A stretch of DNA of 64,000 nt, from the NCBI GenBank assembly GCA_024697025.1, contig JAILGH010000106.1, forward strand, positions 1 through 64,000, read 5' to 3'. Source of the stretch: Pseudobutyrivibrio sp. (GTDB taxonomy: Bacteria > Bacillota > Clostridia > Lachnospirales > Lachnospiraceae). Shown here one piece after another: positions 7,836 to 17,600 of this stretch. A program made the translations under genes and the position numbers. How positions within the stretch are numbered: the stretch's first letter is position 1; each line of letters starts with the position of its first letter. The notes under the pieces are model-generated. The model did not search any database. It had not been told where the DNA came from and saw only the letters and a list, made by a program, of their open reading frames with translations.

Positions 7836-8459
7836 TTACTCCGTAATTACGGTCTTGCCATCTACCACCGTGACACATCCACGTGCTATAAGGTCAATTG
7901 CGCGGGGCATTATGACCCACTCGGCCTCTTCCATGACACGACGCTGCAATACCTCTGGTGTGTCTCCATCTAATACCTCTACCGCCTTTTGAAGGATGAT
8001 TGGGCCTGTATCTGTGCCCTCATCTACAAAGTGACATGTGGCACCTGTGACTTTAACACCACGAGCCAAAGCACCTTCGTGAACCTTCAGGCCATAGTAG
8101 CCTGTACCACAGAAGCTTGGAATCAATGATGGATGTATATTTATAATTCTGTTTCTGTACTGGCGAATCATCTCCTCTGGGATTACAACCAAAAATCCCG
8201 CCAACACAACCAAATCCACATTGTAAGAATTAAGCTTATCCAAGAAAGCCTTGTTGAACTCTGCTCTTGAAGCATAATCCTTTGGACTTATGCAAACACC
8301 CTCGATACCGGCCTTTGCAGCACGCTCTAGGGCATAAGCATTTTTGTTGTTGGAAATAACAACTGCAATCTCAGTGTTATGAATTTCGCCTGATTCAATC
8401 TTGTCAATTATCGCCTGAAGGTTAGTTCCGCCTCCAGATACACATACAGCTATTTTCAT
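7836..8459 (-). CDS. purN: Phosphoribosylglycinamide formyltransferase
   Basis: 207 residues, matching folate-dependent GAR transformylase, step three of purine synthesis. It shows the N-terminal SGGGTNLQAI phosphate-binding loop, the catalytic NIHPSLIPSF segment (Asn and His) and the DEGTDTGPII loop with the catalytic aspartate. It lies between purM and purD in one transcription unit, with a 62-base gap to purM that contains a small REP-like hairpin. Cytosolic. Confidence 0.97.
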   Translation of the reverse strand: MKIAVCVSGGGTNLQAIIDKIESGEIHNTEIAVVISNNKNAYALERAAKAGIEGVCISPKDYASRAEFNKAFLDKLNSYNVDLVVLAGFLVVIPEEMIRQYRNRIINIHPSLIPSFCGTGYYGLKVHEGALARGVKVTGATCHFVDEGTDTGPIILQKAVEVLDGDTPEVLQRRVMEEAEWVIMPRAIDLIARGCVTVVDGKTVITE

Positions 8460-8479
8460 CTCTTATTCCTATCCAGATA

Positions 8480-8513
8480 TTTCCCCTCATCAGTCAGCTT
8501 TGCTGACAGGGAA
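8480..8513. repeat. REP-like hairpin TTTCCCCTCATCAGT
   Basis: The spacer between purM and purN holds TTTCCCCTCATCAGTCAGC-ttt-GCTGACAGGGAA, with arms GTCAGC/GCTGAC and an outer TTCCC/GGGAA. The same 15-base left half recurs at the end of atpC (about 32306-32322). It has the look of a small dispersed palindromic element. Confidence 0.55.
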
Positions 8514-8521
8514 TCCAACAT

Positions 8522-9547
8522 CTATACTAAATCTACGCCCTTTTCGCCGTCTACAATCTTACCAACTACGTAAGGTGTATCGCCTGCAGAACGCATAGCT
8601 TCCATTGTCTTATCAACATCAGCTGGGTCAACAGCAACAATCATACCAAGACCCATATTGTATGTGTTGTACATCATCTGCTCAGACACATTGCCCTTTG
8701 CGGCCATAAGCTTAAAGATTGCTGGAATCTCGTAAGAATCCTTCTCAACTACAGCACGCTTACCCTCTGGAAGCATACGTGGAATATTCTCGTAGAATCC
8801 ACCACCTGTAATATGTGAGCAAGCCTTTACCTTAACGCCTGCATCCTTAACAGCCTTGAGCGCCTTTACGTAAATACGTGTTGGAGCAATGAGAGCCTCA
8901 CCGAGTGTAGTGCCAAGCTCATTATAATATGTATCAAGACTTTCCTTTGTCATTTCGAAAATCTTACGAACAAGAGAGAAACCATTTGAATGTACACCTG
9001 TAGAAGCCATACCAATGAGAACGTCTCCATCCTTAAGCTCCTTACCTGTGATTATATCCTTTTTATCTACGATACCTACTGCAAAACCTGCAAGATCGTA
9101 CTCTTCCTCTGGCATAAGGCCTGGGTGCTCTGCTGTCTCGCCACCTACAAGGGCGCAGCCAGACTGCTTACATCCTTCTGCAACACCGCTTACGATTGTT
9201 GCAATCTTCTCTGGTATATTCTTGCCGCAAGCAATGTAGTCTAAGAAGAAAAGTGGCTCACCACCTGCACATGCAACGTCGTTAACACACATTGCAACTG
9301 CATCAATACCGATTGTGTCATGCTTGTCCATAAGAAAAGCAAGCTTAACCTTAGTACCGCAGCCATCAGTTCCTGAAAGAAGGACTGGCTCATCCATGTT
9401 TTTGATTGCGCTTAAATCAAATGCGCCTGAAAATCCGCCAAGGCCACCAAGTACCTCTGGTCTCATTGTACCCTTAACAAATTTCTTCATGAGCTCCACT
9501 GACTCATATCCTGCTTCGATATCTACTCCTGAACTCTTGTAATCCAT
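8522..9547 (-). CDS. purM: Phosphoribosylformylglycinamidine cyclo-ligase
   Basis: 341 residues, standard for AIR synthetase, which closes the imidazole ring in purine step five. Recognisable parts are YKSSGVDIEAGYE at the N-terminus, the ATP-binding GTDGCGTKVKLAF and DAVAMCVNDVACAGGEPLFFLDY, and ASTGVHSNGFSLVRKI plus HITGGGFYENIPRMLPEG in the C-terminal half. Shine-Dalgarno GGAGAG precedes the ATG. Second gene of the pur cluster, 36 bases after purE. Confidence 0.97.
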   Translation of the reverse strand: MDYKSSGVDIEAGYESVELMKKFVKGTMRPEVLGGLGGFSGAFDLSAIKNMDEPVLLSGTDGCGTKVKLAFLMDKHDTIGIDAVAMCVNDVACAGGEPLFFLDYIACGKNIPEKIATIVSGVAEGCKQSGCALVGGETAEHPGLMPEEEYDLAGFAVGIVDKKDIITGKELKDGDVLIGMASTGVHSNGFSLVRKIFEMTKESLDTYYNELGTTLGEALIAPTRIYVKALKAVKDAGVKVKACSHITGGGFYENIPRMLPEGKRAVVEKDSYEIPAIFKLMAAKGNVSEQMMYNTYNMGLGMIVAVDPADVDKTMEAMRSAGDTPYVVGKIVDGEKGVDLV

Positions 9548-9583
9548 GTTTCTCTCCTTTTAATAACCATTTATTGGAATCTT

Positions 9584-10087
9584 TTATAGAAAGGCTTTGT
9601 AGCCTTCACCTTGTAATTTTGCATCCTTAGATTCCACCTGTTCCTTTTGGTCAACAATGAAATCATGGAGTTTAGCTGCAAGAGCAGCATCTGCCATAGC
9701 AAGCATCTTGATTGCAAGGAGGCCTGCGTTTGCACCGCCATTAATTGCTACTGTAGCAACTGGCACACCTGTTGGCATCTGAACTATTGAATAAAGTGAA
9801 TCCACTCCACCAAGATCGCTAGTCTTCATTGGAATACCGATAACTGGTCCCTCAAAACAAGCTGCACACATTCCTGGTAAATGAGCTGCCTTGCCTGCTC
9901 CAGCTATGATGCACTGAACACCTCTATCCTTAGCGCCCTTTGCATACTCAAAGAAAATATCTGGCTCACGATGTGCTGAGATAATTCTCATCTCATAATC
10001 TACACCAAACTTTTCGAGAATCTCTACAGCCTTTGCCATTACAGGCATGTCACTGTCACTTCCCATAACAATAGAAACTTTTGCCAT
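9584..10087 (-). CDS. purE: 5-(carboxyamino)imidazole ribonucleotide mutase
   Basis: 167 residues, class I PurE. The N-terminus reads IVMGSDSDMPVM, followed by SAHREPD and AGAGKAAHLPGM, the class I signature around the active-site histidine and the nucleotide phosphate. The enzyme normally converts N5-CAIR to CAIR and needs PurK to make its substrate; no purK is in the window. It leads the purE-M-N-D cluster and follows a 169-base gap containing a palindromic repeat, so a promoter is probably there. Confidence 0.96.
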   Translation of the reverse strand: MAKVSIVMGSDSDMPVMAKAVEILEKFGVDYEMRIISAHREPDIFFEYAKGAKDRGVQCIIAGAGKAAHLPGMCAACFEGPVIGIPMKTSDLGGVDSLYSIVQMPTGVPVATVAINGGANAGLLAIKMLAMADAALAAKLHDFIVDQKEQVESKDAKLQGEGYKAFL

Positions 10088-10104
10088 TACTAATCCTCCA
10101 TTTT

Positions 10105-10232
10105 ATATCTCGCTAGTTACGGCTACAAGTATTAACTTACTGTACTCTAGCTTGTTACACTCTCAAGCAAGGCTTGATAGCTACAAGCTAATTTAATTGA
10201 TTGTAATGCTTGATGCCTACTAGCTATTTTTA
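10105..10232. repeat. Dispersed palindromic element, copy A
   Basis: Begins TATCTCGCTAGTTACGgCTACAAG and ends CTTGATGCCTACTAGCTATTT; the two ends are imperfect inverted copies, with an inner GCTTGT/ACAAGC stem. The same termini occur in copy B (37981-38076). It fills most of the gap between the aminopeptidase and purE. Confidence 0.6.
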
Positions 10233-10256
10233 GACTCCAAAATAATTAATAATATT

Positions 10257-12314
10257 CTAGAAGTTTTGATCCAGAACAAGATTAAGTTCTTCCGTACCTG
10301 GTACTACGAAACGTCCTTCTACGATGATTGGTAATTCCTTCCCATCCGCTGTAATTACGGTGATATCACCAAGCTCATAGTACGGAATAGTTATATCTGT
10401 ATGGCAGTTGAAATATGCCTTAGAAATATCTGTCTTGCGAAGAATTGAGCATGAATTATCTCTTGCCACGCATTCCTTTCCATCCGGGTTGTACATAGGT
10501 ACATCCTCAGCATGAGAATAACAAGTATCACCCACTGCAAAGTGTGGACCTGTCTTTTCTGCAATGAGAATTGGGAGCTTGTCAGCAATGTCATACTTCT
10601 GTCCCATTACAAAAGCTCTTGTGTTGGTTCCAATGGCAAACTCACCGATTGGAAGAGTCTCATGCTTGAATAAAACATTATCAAAGATGTATTTTTTGTT
10701 TTCTTCCTCTGTAGGGAAGTTGCTACATGTATAGTCTACAATCTTTCCATCCTCAAACTTCATTTCAAGATTGCGATAACCAAGCTCGTTTAAATAAACC
10801 TGTGTGACATGAAGTACGCCATTTGTGCCCTCCAAGACTGGGCTTGTGAATACCTCTCCAACAGGTATATTTACATCTGCAACGCAGTTCTCAAAGTTAG
10901 TCTGCTTTGCTGGGTTGTCAAGGTGATGAAGCTGAACAGTAATATCTGTGTGATTGTCGCCTCGTCCTGTAACGTGGACCTTTTCGCCTTGGTCAAGCAC
11001 ATCGATTATGTGCTGCTGAATGCTCTTGTAAAGTTCATAATCCATTGTGTTGATAGCGATTGTCTCGTTGAAAATCTCCTGAAACTTGTCGCCTATCTCT
11101 GGGATTGGATAAGCAATAATCGTAAAGCTGCGCTCCTCACCCTTAATATACTGATTGGTAATCTGCCCATTCTGGCTCATGAAATATACGTTGAGTTCAT
11201 CCTGCTTATCAGTGTATTTAGCATTGGCTTCCTTGTTGACTGGCTCAAAAGGTTTCTCGCCAAATGTCTCTATAACTGCTGGGCCACCAAAGACGGCCGC
11301 CTCTTCTTTGTGTTTTTCAAATGTGTTCCTAGTAACCTCAAGAGTCCTATCCGCCAAGCCCTTATCCCATACGTATGCCTTGTCATACTTGTGGTCATAT
11401 ACACACTGCTTGTTTGGCACTGACGAATAAATATCACGAGAAGTCGTGCCACCAAAACGAGTAGACGCTGCAAGGCCTGCCTCGTCAAATAGTCTAATAG
11501 CCTCTCTTGTCATAAGCTCAAATCCAACTGGAGCCTCAATAAGAACCGTATCCTTGATAGAAATATCCTTGCCAGACATCTCGAAGCCCTTGATATAACC
11601 CTCAACATAAGTGCGAGCCATAGCTACCACATCCTCATGTGGAATACTGCGTAAGTGTGCAGCTATTTTCTTTTCATTTTCCCCAACATACATACCATAC
11701 TGATAAAGGTACTTGTCGTTAGTTAAGTCGGATTTTTTGATGATATTTGTATAGAAATCGTACTCTGGGTCGATCATTGAGATGATTCTCTCAGATACGA
11801 ATAATTGACAATAGTCATGCTCAAAAGAATAGAGTGCCTCTACAACACCCTGACGGCGATACTTGTCCTCTGTCTCCATCTGACACTCGCCATAAATCTG
11901 AACGAAAAGCTCGCAATAAATAGTAAAAATATCTACGCGCCCTGCGAAAGCAGCACGGATAATATCTGTCATTTTGTAGAAAATGGCAGATAACGGCCCA
12001 CCTAGCTTTTGACCAAGCTCAGCCACCGCATAAGTAGGACAAAGAAAACTCTGCTGATAAGCAGAATCCTTAAAAATGCCAAAGATGCTATCAGCATCCT
12101 TTTGACACTCCTCTAAAGAGCGGGCATCAAGCTGCCCCTTAGCAGCCTTGTTCATAATAGGTAAAACAGACATAACAAAATCTGCTACCTCATTGAAAAA
12201 TCCCTGAATGTTTGCTGGAAGCTCTGAGTCTTCCTTTATTGTAGAGATACGCTCAGTAACAAGCTCAAAGCGTTCGAGCATATCATCTGTTTCCTTGTAA
12301 AATGTTTTACCCAT
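10257..12314 (-). CDS. M29 family aminopeptidase with long N-terminal extension
   Basis: 685 residues. The C-terminal half has the thermophilic-aminopeptidase (M29) metal site: VPVGEVFTSP (E487), LPIGEFAIGTN (E558), TGPHFAVGDT (H592) and NCHTDI (H638, D640). M29 enzymes are two-metal cytosolic leucyl-type aminopeptidases of roughly 400 residues; here about 270 extra residues precede the core, predicted mostly helical, with no signal peptide. It sits between the pyrE/small membrane protein pair and the pur cluster, so it could share their transcript, although the link to nucleotide synthesis is unexplained. Family is firm; the role of the extension is unknown. Confidence 0.88.
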   Translation of the reverse strand: MGKTFYKETDDMLERFELVTERISTIKEDSELPANIQGFFNEVADFVMSVLPIMNKAAKGQLDARSLEECQKDADSIFGIFKDSAYQQSFLCPTYAVAELGQKLGGPLSAIFYKMTDIIRAAFAGRVDIFTIYCELFVQIYGECQMETEDKYRRQGVVEALYSFEHDYCQLFVSERIISMIDPEYDFYTNIIKKSDLTNDKYLYQYGMYVGENEKKIAAHLRSIPHEDVVAMARTYVEGYIKGFEMSGKDISIKDTVLIEAPVGFELMTREAIRLFDEAGLAASTRFGGTTSRDIYSSVPNKQCVYDHKYDKAYVWDKGLADRTLEVTRNTFEKHKEEAAVFGGPAVIETFGEKPFEPVNKEANAKYTDKQDELNVYFMSQNGQITNQYIKGEERSFTIIAYPIPEIGDKFQEIFNETIAINTMDYELYKSIQQHIIDVLDQGEKVHVTGRGDNHTDITVQLHHLDNPAKQTNFENCVADVNIPVGEVFTSPVLEGTNGVLHVTQVYLNELGYRNLEMKFEDGKIVDYTCSNFPTEEENKKYIFDNVLFKHETLPIGEFAIGTNTRAFVMGQKYDIADKLPILIAEKTGPHFAVGDTCYSHAEDVPMYNPDGKECVARDNSCSILRKTDISKAYFNCHTDITIPYYELGDITVITADGKELPIIVEGRFVVPGTEELNLVLDQNF

Positions 12315-12332
12315 AATCTCTTCCTTATTTGA

Positions 12333-12665
12333 TTATTTAACCATCCCTATGATAATTGTGACTGTCCAGACTACCATCGCCACAAAACTAATGGCCATGC
12401 AGGCAATACGATACTTTAGCTCTGTCTTGGTCTTCATCTGGCCAATGTTATAAACGAAGGCAGCAATAGCAGCACAGTATCCCAAGAAGGCTATGCCCCC
12501 TAACCATTTAGGGGTCTCACCTGCAAGATATACTGAGGCTATAATGATTGCTATATATACAATTATAGAAAAAAGCGAAACTCCTGCTGCATGCATGGCC
12601 TCTATAGGCAATGCCTTTGACTGACTCTTATAGGAGTTGTGCCTATGTCTATAAACTCTTGCCAT
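12333..12665 (-). CDS. Small membrane protein (DUF6142-like)
   Basis: 110 residues: a basic, His/Arg-rich N-terminus (MARVYRHRHNSYKSQSK) then three hydrophobic segments. It resembles small Lachnospiraceae membrane proteins annotated as DUF6142; this is recalled by look rather than searched. Its ATG overlaps the stop of pyrE by one base (TAATG), so translation is coupled to pyrE, and the aminopeptidase follows after 18 bases. No function can be assigned. Confidence 0.7.
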   Translation of the reverse strand: MARVYRHRHNSYKSQSKALPIEAMHAAGVSLFSIIVYIAIIIASVYLAGETPKWLGGIAFLGYCAAIAAFVYNIGQMKTKTELKYRIACMAISFVAMVVWTVTIIIGMVK

Positions 12666-13351
12666 TAGTTTACTCCATACTCCTTGTAATAAGCATCGAT
12701 GCGTGACTTCATCTCGTCATCGATAACAACCTTACCCTGACACTGTCTGTTATAAAGGTGCTCTACTACCTCGTCCATTGAAACAATCGCACTTGTCTTG
12801 AAACCGTAAGTATCTGCAACCTCATCTAAAGCGGTCTTAGATCTATCTCCTGAAAGACCGAACTCCTGACGATTGAGGGAAACCATAAGGCCTACGATAG
12901 TAACATCACCCTGGGCTCTAACGATAGGTACTGTCTCTTCCATACTCTTGCCCGAAGTTGTAACATCCTCAATCATGACAACTCTATCGCCGTCCTGAAT
13001 CTTGTAACCAAGAATGGCGCCCTTGTCAGCACCGTGGTCCTTCTCCTCCTTGCGGTTGCTGCAGTACTTAATCTCCTTGCCATAAAGCTTATAAAATGCC
13101 TCGCAAGTAATAACTGCAAGAGGGATTCCCTTGTATGCTGGCCCAAAGAGAACATCAAAATCCTCTCCATAAGCATCGTGAATAGCCTTGGCATAATACT
13201 CGCCAAGACGCATAAGCTGGCTACCTGTAACATAGGCACCTGCATTCATAAAAAAAGGAGACTTACGCCCACTCTTCAATGTAAAATCACCGAATTTGAG
13301 GACATCAGACTCCACCATAAACTCTATAAATTCTGACTTGTAGCTTTCCAT
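12665..13351 (-). CDS. pyrE: Orotate phosphoribosyltransferase
   Basis: 228 residues from the start I prefer (MESYKSEFIEF), preceded by AGGAGAA; the track adds 16 codons without support. The PRPP-binding loop VVMIEDVTTSGKSMEE and the conserved LFGPAYKGIPLA and SNRKEEKDHG segments identify OPRTase, which converts orotate and PRPP to OMP in pyrimidine synthesis. The other pyr genes are not in the window. Translation is coupled to the downstream small membrane protein. Confidence 0.95.
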   Translation of the reverse strand: MESYKSEFIEFMVESDVLKFGDFTLKSGRKSPFFMNAGAYVTGSQLMRLGEYYAKAIHDAYGEDFDVLFGPAYKGIPLAVITCEAFYKLYGKEIKYCSNRKEEKDHGADKGAILGYKIQDGDRVVMIEDVTTSGKSMEETVPIVRAQGDVTIVGLMVSLNRQEFGLSGDRSKTALDEVADTYGFKTSAIVSMDEVVEHLYNRQCQGKVVIDDEMKSRIDAYYKEYGVN

Positions 13352-13437
13352 AATAGTTCTCCTACCTGTAAACTTTCGAAACCTCTCAGATTGTAACATA
13401 GAAGTTTTAGCTTTTCAAATCGTTAGAAAAACTTTGG

Positions 13438-13487
13438 CACTATTCACATTCCGGATTTAGATATGGCTATTTCCACTGTGAATAGTG
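13438..13487 (-). terminator. Hairpin after the YibE/F gene
   Basis: CACTATTCACA (13438-13448) pairs with TGTGAATAGTG (13477-13487) around a 28-base loop; on the minus strand GTTTTTC follows a few bases later. Probable terminator of the surface-protein/YibE-F operon. Confidence 0.5.
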
Positions 13488-13497
13488 TCAGTATTTG

Positions 13498-14634
13498 TCA
13501 TGATCTGCGACTGTAAAGATAGGCTCCTACTGCTGCCACACAAGGCACTGTACCAATGATGCCCACTGAGCCTGCTATAGCTCTAATAATTTCGATTGCC
13601 ACAAAGTCTGTATTTACAAGCTGAATAAATGATACTCCATAAGAATGGATGAGAATCATCATATTGAGAGCGCCGCCTACATAAGCGAGAACCAAGGTGT
13701 TAGCCATTGTGCCCATGGCATCCTTACCTATGTTCATGCCCGACTTAAAAAGCTTTGCAAAATCAGCCTTGTTATTTGCCAGATGTATCTCCTCTATGGC
13801 TGAGGCTATGGACATAGCTATATCCATCACTGCACCCATTGCTGCTATCAAAATTCCGCTGATAAATAGTCCCGATAGCTGGATTTTGCTTGTTGACTTA
13901 ACAATCAACAATGCTTCTGCTTCGTTCATCTGAAATGTATTGACCCCACCAAGCTTTGCTGATACTGCAGCAAGAAGGGCTGCAATAACAACTCCCGCCA
14001 AAGAACCTATAGCTGCCGCAACAGTCTTTTTGCAAACTCCTCCAATTAGTAGGAAGCAAACTGCCGAGGTTACAAATACAATAGCTATAGTGATTGGAAT
14101 AGCAGAAAAGCCCTTGTATATAAGTGGTAGTAATACAAAGAAAATAACAACCACAGTATAAACAAGTCCTGCAAAAGCCTTTAGCCCCTGCTTGCCACCT
14201 AACAGCACTAAAACCAATAGGAACACTAGCACCAATCCAATCACTAGTGGAACTCTATTGTAATTGTAAATGCTTATATCATAGGTATGCTCTGCTGATG
14301 TGTCGATTCGTACACTAACAGTGTCCCCTTCCTTAACATCCACATTGTAAAGGGCACTATAATAATTGATTACTTCACATACGTCACCCTTGTACCTGCC
14401 AGAAAGCAACTCCACCTTAAGCTTAGTGCTACCCTTCTTTTGATTTTCTACAGTTTCATCTACAGTAGTATCGTCCTCCAAAACAGAAAGAACTCTAGCA
14501 GTCTCATATTCGACGCCAGAGCTCTCTGTGATTGAGTATTTAGGCCTATCCACATTGGCATAGATAACTATGCCAACGCTTAAGGCTATAAACACAAGGA
14601 CTGATACTATTTTAATTATCAGTTCTTTTTTCAT
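13498..14634 (-). CDS. YibE/F family membrane protein
   Basis: 378 residues: an N-terminal membrane anchor, an extracellular beta-rich segment (about residues 40-125, KVELLSGRYKGDVCEVINYYS), then about seven hydrophobic helices with the YibE/F pattern (GAVMDIAMSIASAIEEI and GMNIGKDAMGTMANTLVLAYVGG). Family function is not established; lactococcal relatives are membrane proteins of unknown role. It starts three bases after the stop of the giant surface protein, so the two form one operon, which suggests a link at the cell envelope (inference). Confidence 0.85.
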   Translation of the reverse strand: MKKELIIKIVSVLVFIALSVGIVIYANVDRPKYSITESSGVEYETARVLSVLEDDTTVDETVENQKKGSTKLKVELLSGRYKGDVCEVINYYSALYNVDVKEGDTVSVRIDTSAEHTYDISIYNYNRVPLVIGLVLVFLLVLVLLGGKQGLKAFAGLVYTVVVIFFVLLPLIYKGFSAIPITIAIVFVTSAVCFLLIGGVCKKTVAAAIGSLAGVVIAALLAAVSAKLGGVNTFQMNEAEALLIVKSTSKIQLSGLFISGILIAAMGAVMDIAMSIASAIEEIHLANNKADFAKLFKSGMNIGKDAMGTMANTLVLAYVGGALNMMILIHSYGVSFIQLVNTDFVAIEIIRAIAGSVGIIGTVPCVAAVGAYLYSRRS

Positions 14635-14637
14635 ATT

Positions 14638-17600
14638 TTACTTTCCAAATAAGCTTTTAATCTTTGCAATGATGCTTGCAAGCTTGCCACCTGATACAAC
14701 TGAAGCACCTAAAGAAAGTTTAATCACTACTGCGCCAACAACTATTATACCAAATCCAACTGCAACAGGCACTACTGGGAATTTAGTCTTGCCATTAGTA
14801 TCTATAGCAGACTGCTCGTTATTGCCATTGTTGTCCTGAATCTTAGTATCATCAGTCTGGCTAGGTGTATCTGTATTTACGATATCATCACTATTTCCGT
14901 TATCAGCCGTCTGACCATTTCCACCATTGCCACCATTTCCATGGTTATTATGACCATGGCCTGTTCCGGTCTGACTTGTGATGTCCTGATTTCCTGTTGT
15001 GTTAATATCATCCGGAGTAGTTTCATCCTCTACGACAGTACCTGAAGTAACTGCCGCACCAGTTCCATTGCCTGAGCTTGATGAACCACTTCCACCTGAA
15101 GTTTGTCCTCCGCCTGAAGCTTGTCCACCGTTTGAACCGCTAATTTCATCGGCTGTAGCAAGTCTAATATCATCACAGTTGCGAACTCTAAATACAGGTA
15201 CAGAAACATCTGAATCACCTTCTGGATGCATGTAAAGCACACCAGCAGCTGTCACCTTGGCACCTACCTTTACAAAGTCTCCAACGGTGTTTTGACCTGT
15301 TGTACCAGACTTGATGTAACCATCAATAAAGATTGCTGCCTCTGCTCCCGTAGAATCCTTGAGCCAGAACTCTTCTACAGTTCCATCAGCGTTGAACGTT
15401 ACGCGAGTAACCTGACCTGTTGTCTGCAATAGCTGCCCACCGAGATTCTCATAATCCATAGCTGTCTTGGTATCCACAACCTTTGGCTCCCAAATCTTTG
15501 GCTCATCCTCAAGTATCTTGGTAGACAATACCTTTAACTCAAGATCACCCTGATACTTGGCAAGGAAACCAACCACGCGAACCTTGGTACCAATCTTAAG
15601 TCCAGGAGTTGCATATGGGAATATATCCATTCCACCTGTCTCATCCTGAATGTAAATAGTATCAAAGAATGTTGTATCCTGATTTTCAGTACCGGATGTT
15701 ACATAACCTTCCACTGCAAATACATCATTCATATTGCCTTTTCTTGCCTCAGCAATAGTAGTTGTAGGAAGCTGTACTTCTGTCTCCTCTAAAAGGTTAT
15801 TTACAATTGTATGGTTTGCATAAGGAAGAGAATCGTTGTTATCCATCTCTGCCTTTATTTCAAAGTCTGAAATGAACACGCCACCTGCAACAATAATCTG
15901 GCCACCTGCCTTAGTCTTTTGACGAGCAAGGAATACAATATCTCCTTGATTATCATTCTTTGCACCCTTCACACCATTTGGCAAAACTCCTGATATAGCA
16001 TTTCCTGAAGCATCCTTGCAATCTACTGAGTATGTAGTATCAAAGCCTCTTACTAACCATTCTGCTTCATCAACAAAATCAGTAGCTGTAGCACTTGAAA
16101 TATCTACAGAACAGCCTGAATACTGACTGTACTTCTGTCCTTCCTTAAAGCCCTTTAAGTATGGTGAATCCAAATTAACATTGGTTGGATACATTCTGTA
16201 TACCTGACCGCCGTTGTTTGTGTCATCACATACCTCATCAGAGCCCATGCGAATAGTTGCACCAATCGCTGAAAGAAGCTTGTTCTGCTCTGTAGCAGTC
16301 TGGCAATTTGTGGAATCAGAGTAATCCGCCAAACCACAGACGATTACCGAGCCACCACTTTCAACGTATGCTTTAACCATATCAAGGAATTCATCACTAT
16401 AGTGAGAAACACTATAGTCGCCTGCTGTAGCTGTACCTGATTTCTTAGCTGGTGCTGAAAGTACAAGCAACTTGCAGTCCTCGAGCATTTCTGGTGTTAT
16501 CTCTTCTTTTTCAACAAGTGCACGGATATTTTTCTTTGCACATAGACTAACAAACGCATTTACGTTACCACCATAGTAACCTGTGACATAGTCGCCATAG
16601 TGAGTACCATCAATGATTACATTTGCAACCATATTTGGTACAGCGTAGTTTACGTACAGCTTATCTGTGTATGTCTTTTTAACTCCATTTAAAGTAGCAT
16701 CAACTGTCACCTCATAGGTAACCTGTCCTGCCTGATTGTAAACAAAGTTAGTTGTATATGTAGCAGTAGAATTTGAAGCAATCTGTTTTACCTTTGCATC
16801 TGCGCCTGATACATTAACAACATTTGTCTTTTTGCCGTCAACATCACTAGCAACGATATTAATGTTATCGATTGTAAGTGGTGTCTTTTCGTTGTTGTAG
16901 AACTCTACATTTACATCAAGGTCTTCTCCTTGTACTGGAAGAACTGTGTTGGTATATGTATCGTTGATACCACAGGCTTCTACCTCGCCTACCCATACAG
17001 GAGCTGTAACTGCTATATCCTTATCTCCCTCAGTGATTTTCAAATAGTAATATGAATAATCAGCTGGGACATTAAATGTAACAGTCGCCTGAGCCTTATC
17101 AACGTTTTTATAATCTATAACACGACCACCGTTTACAACAACCTCAACCTTTCCAATTGCAGAATCAGTTGGGTCTTTGATATCAGCCTTGAGTTCTACT
17201 GTGTCATCCACATCATCCTTTTCAAGGATAGAACCCATTACATATCCATCTAATGTGTAGTAGATAGAAAGGTCGTTATCCTCAGTTGCGTATATACGAT
17301 AATTTCTCATGGCATCGTATATAGCCTCTTCGTCATTTGTATCTGCCAACATTACTGTACGTCCTGTGTTGGCGTCTCCCCATTTACCCTTGTGATTATC
17401 CTGGTTGTTTGTAGGAGCTACGTGCCAGCCCTTATCAAGAGCTCTTGTGTAGTACTCGTAAGAAGGGAAGTAACCTGAAGAGCCAATTGCTCCCTCACCG
17501 TTACCAACCTCAATCATTGTAATTAATGCATCGTTCTCCTCAGAGAAATATGCGAAATCTTGGAAATCACCGAAAGTTGTACCTGGGTGATTGAACTGGC

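Noticed and set aside
10809-11423. 204-codon plus-strand ORF opposite the aminopeptidase
   Set aside because: Antisense shadow of a gene with clear catalytic motifs; no ribosome site.
15030-15242. Gly/Ser and Asn/Asp-rich DNA in the surface protein gene as tandem repeat or CRISPR
   Set aside because: Codon-level low complexity of linkers, without regular spacer-repeat units.
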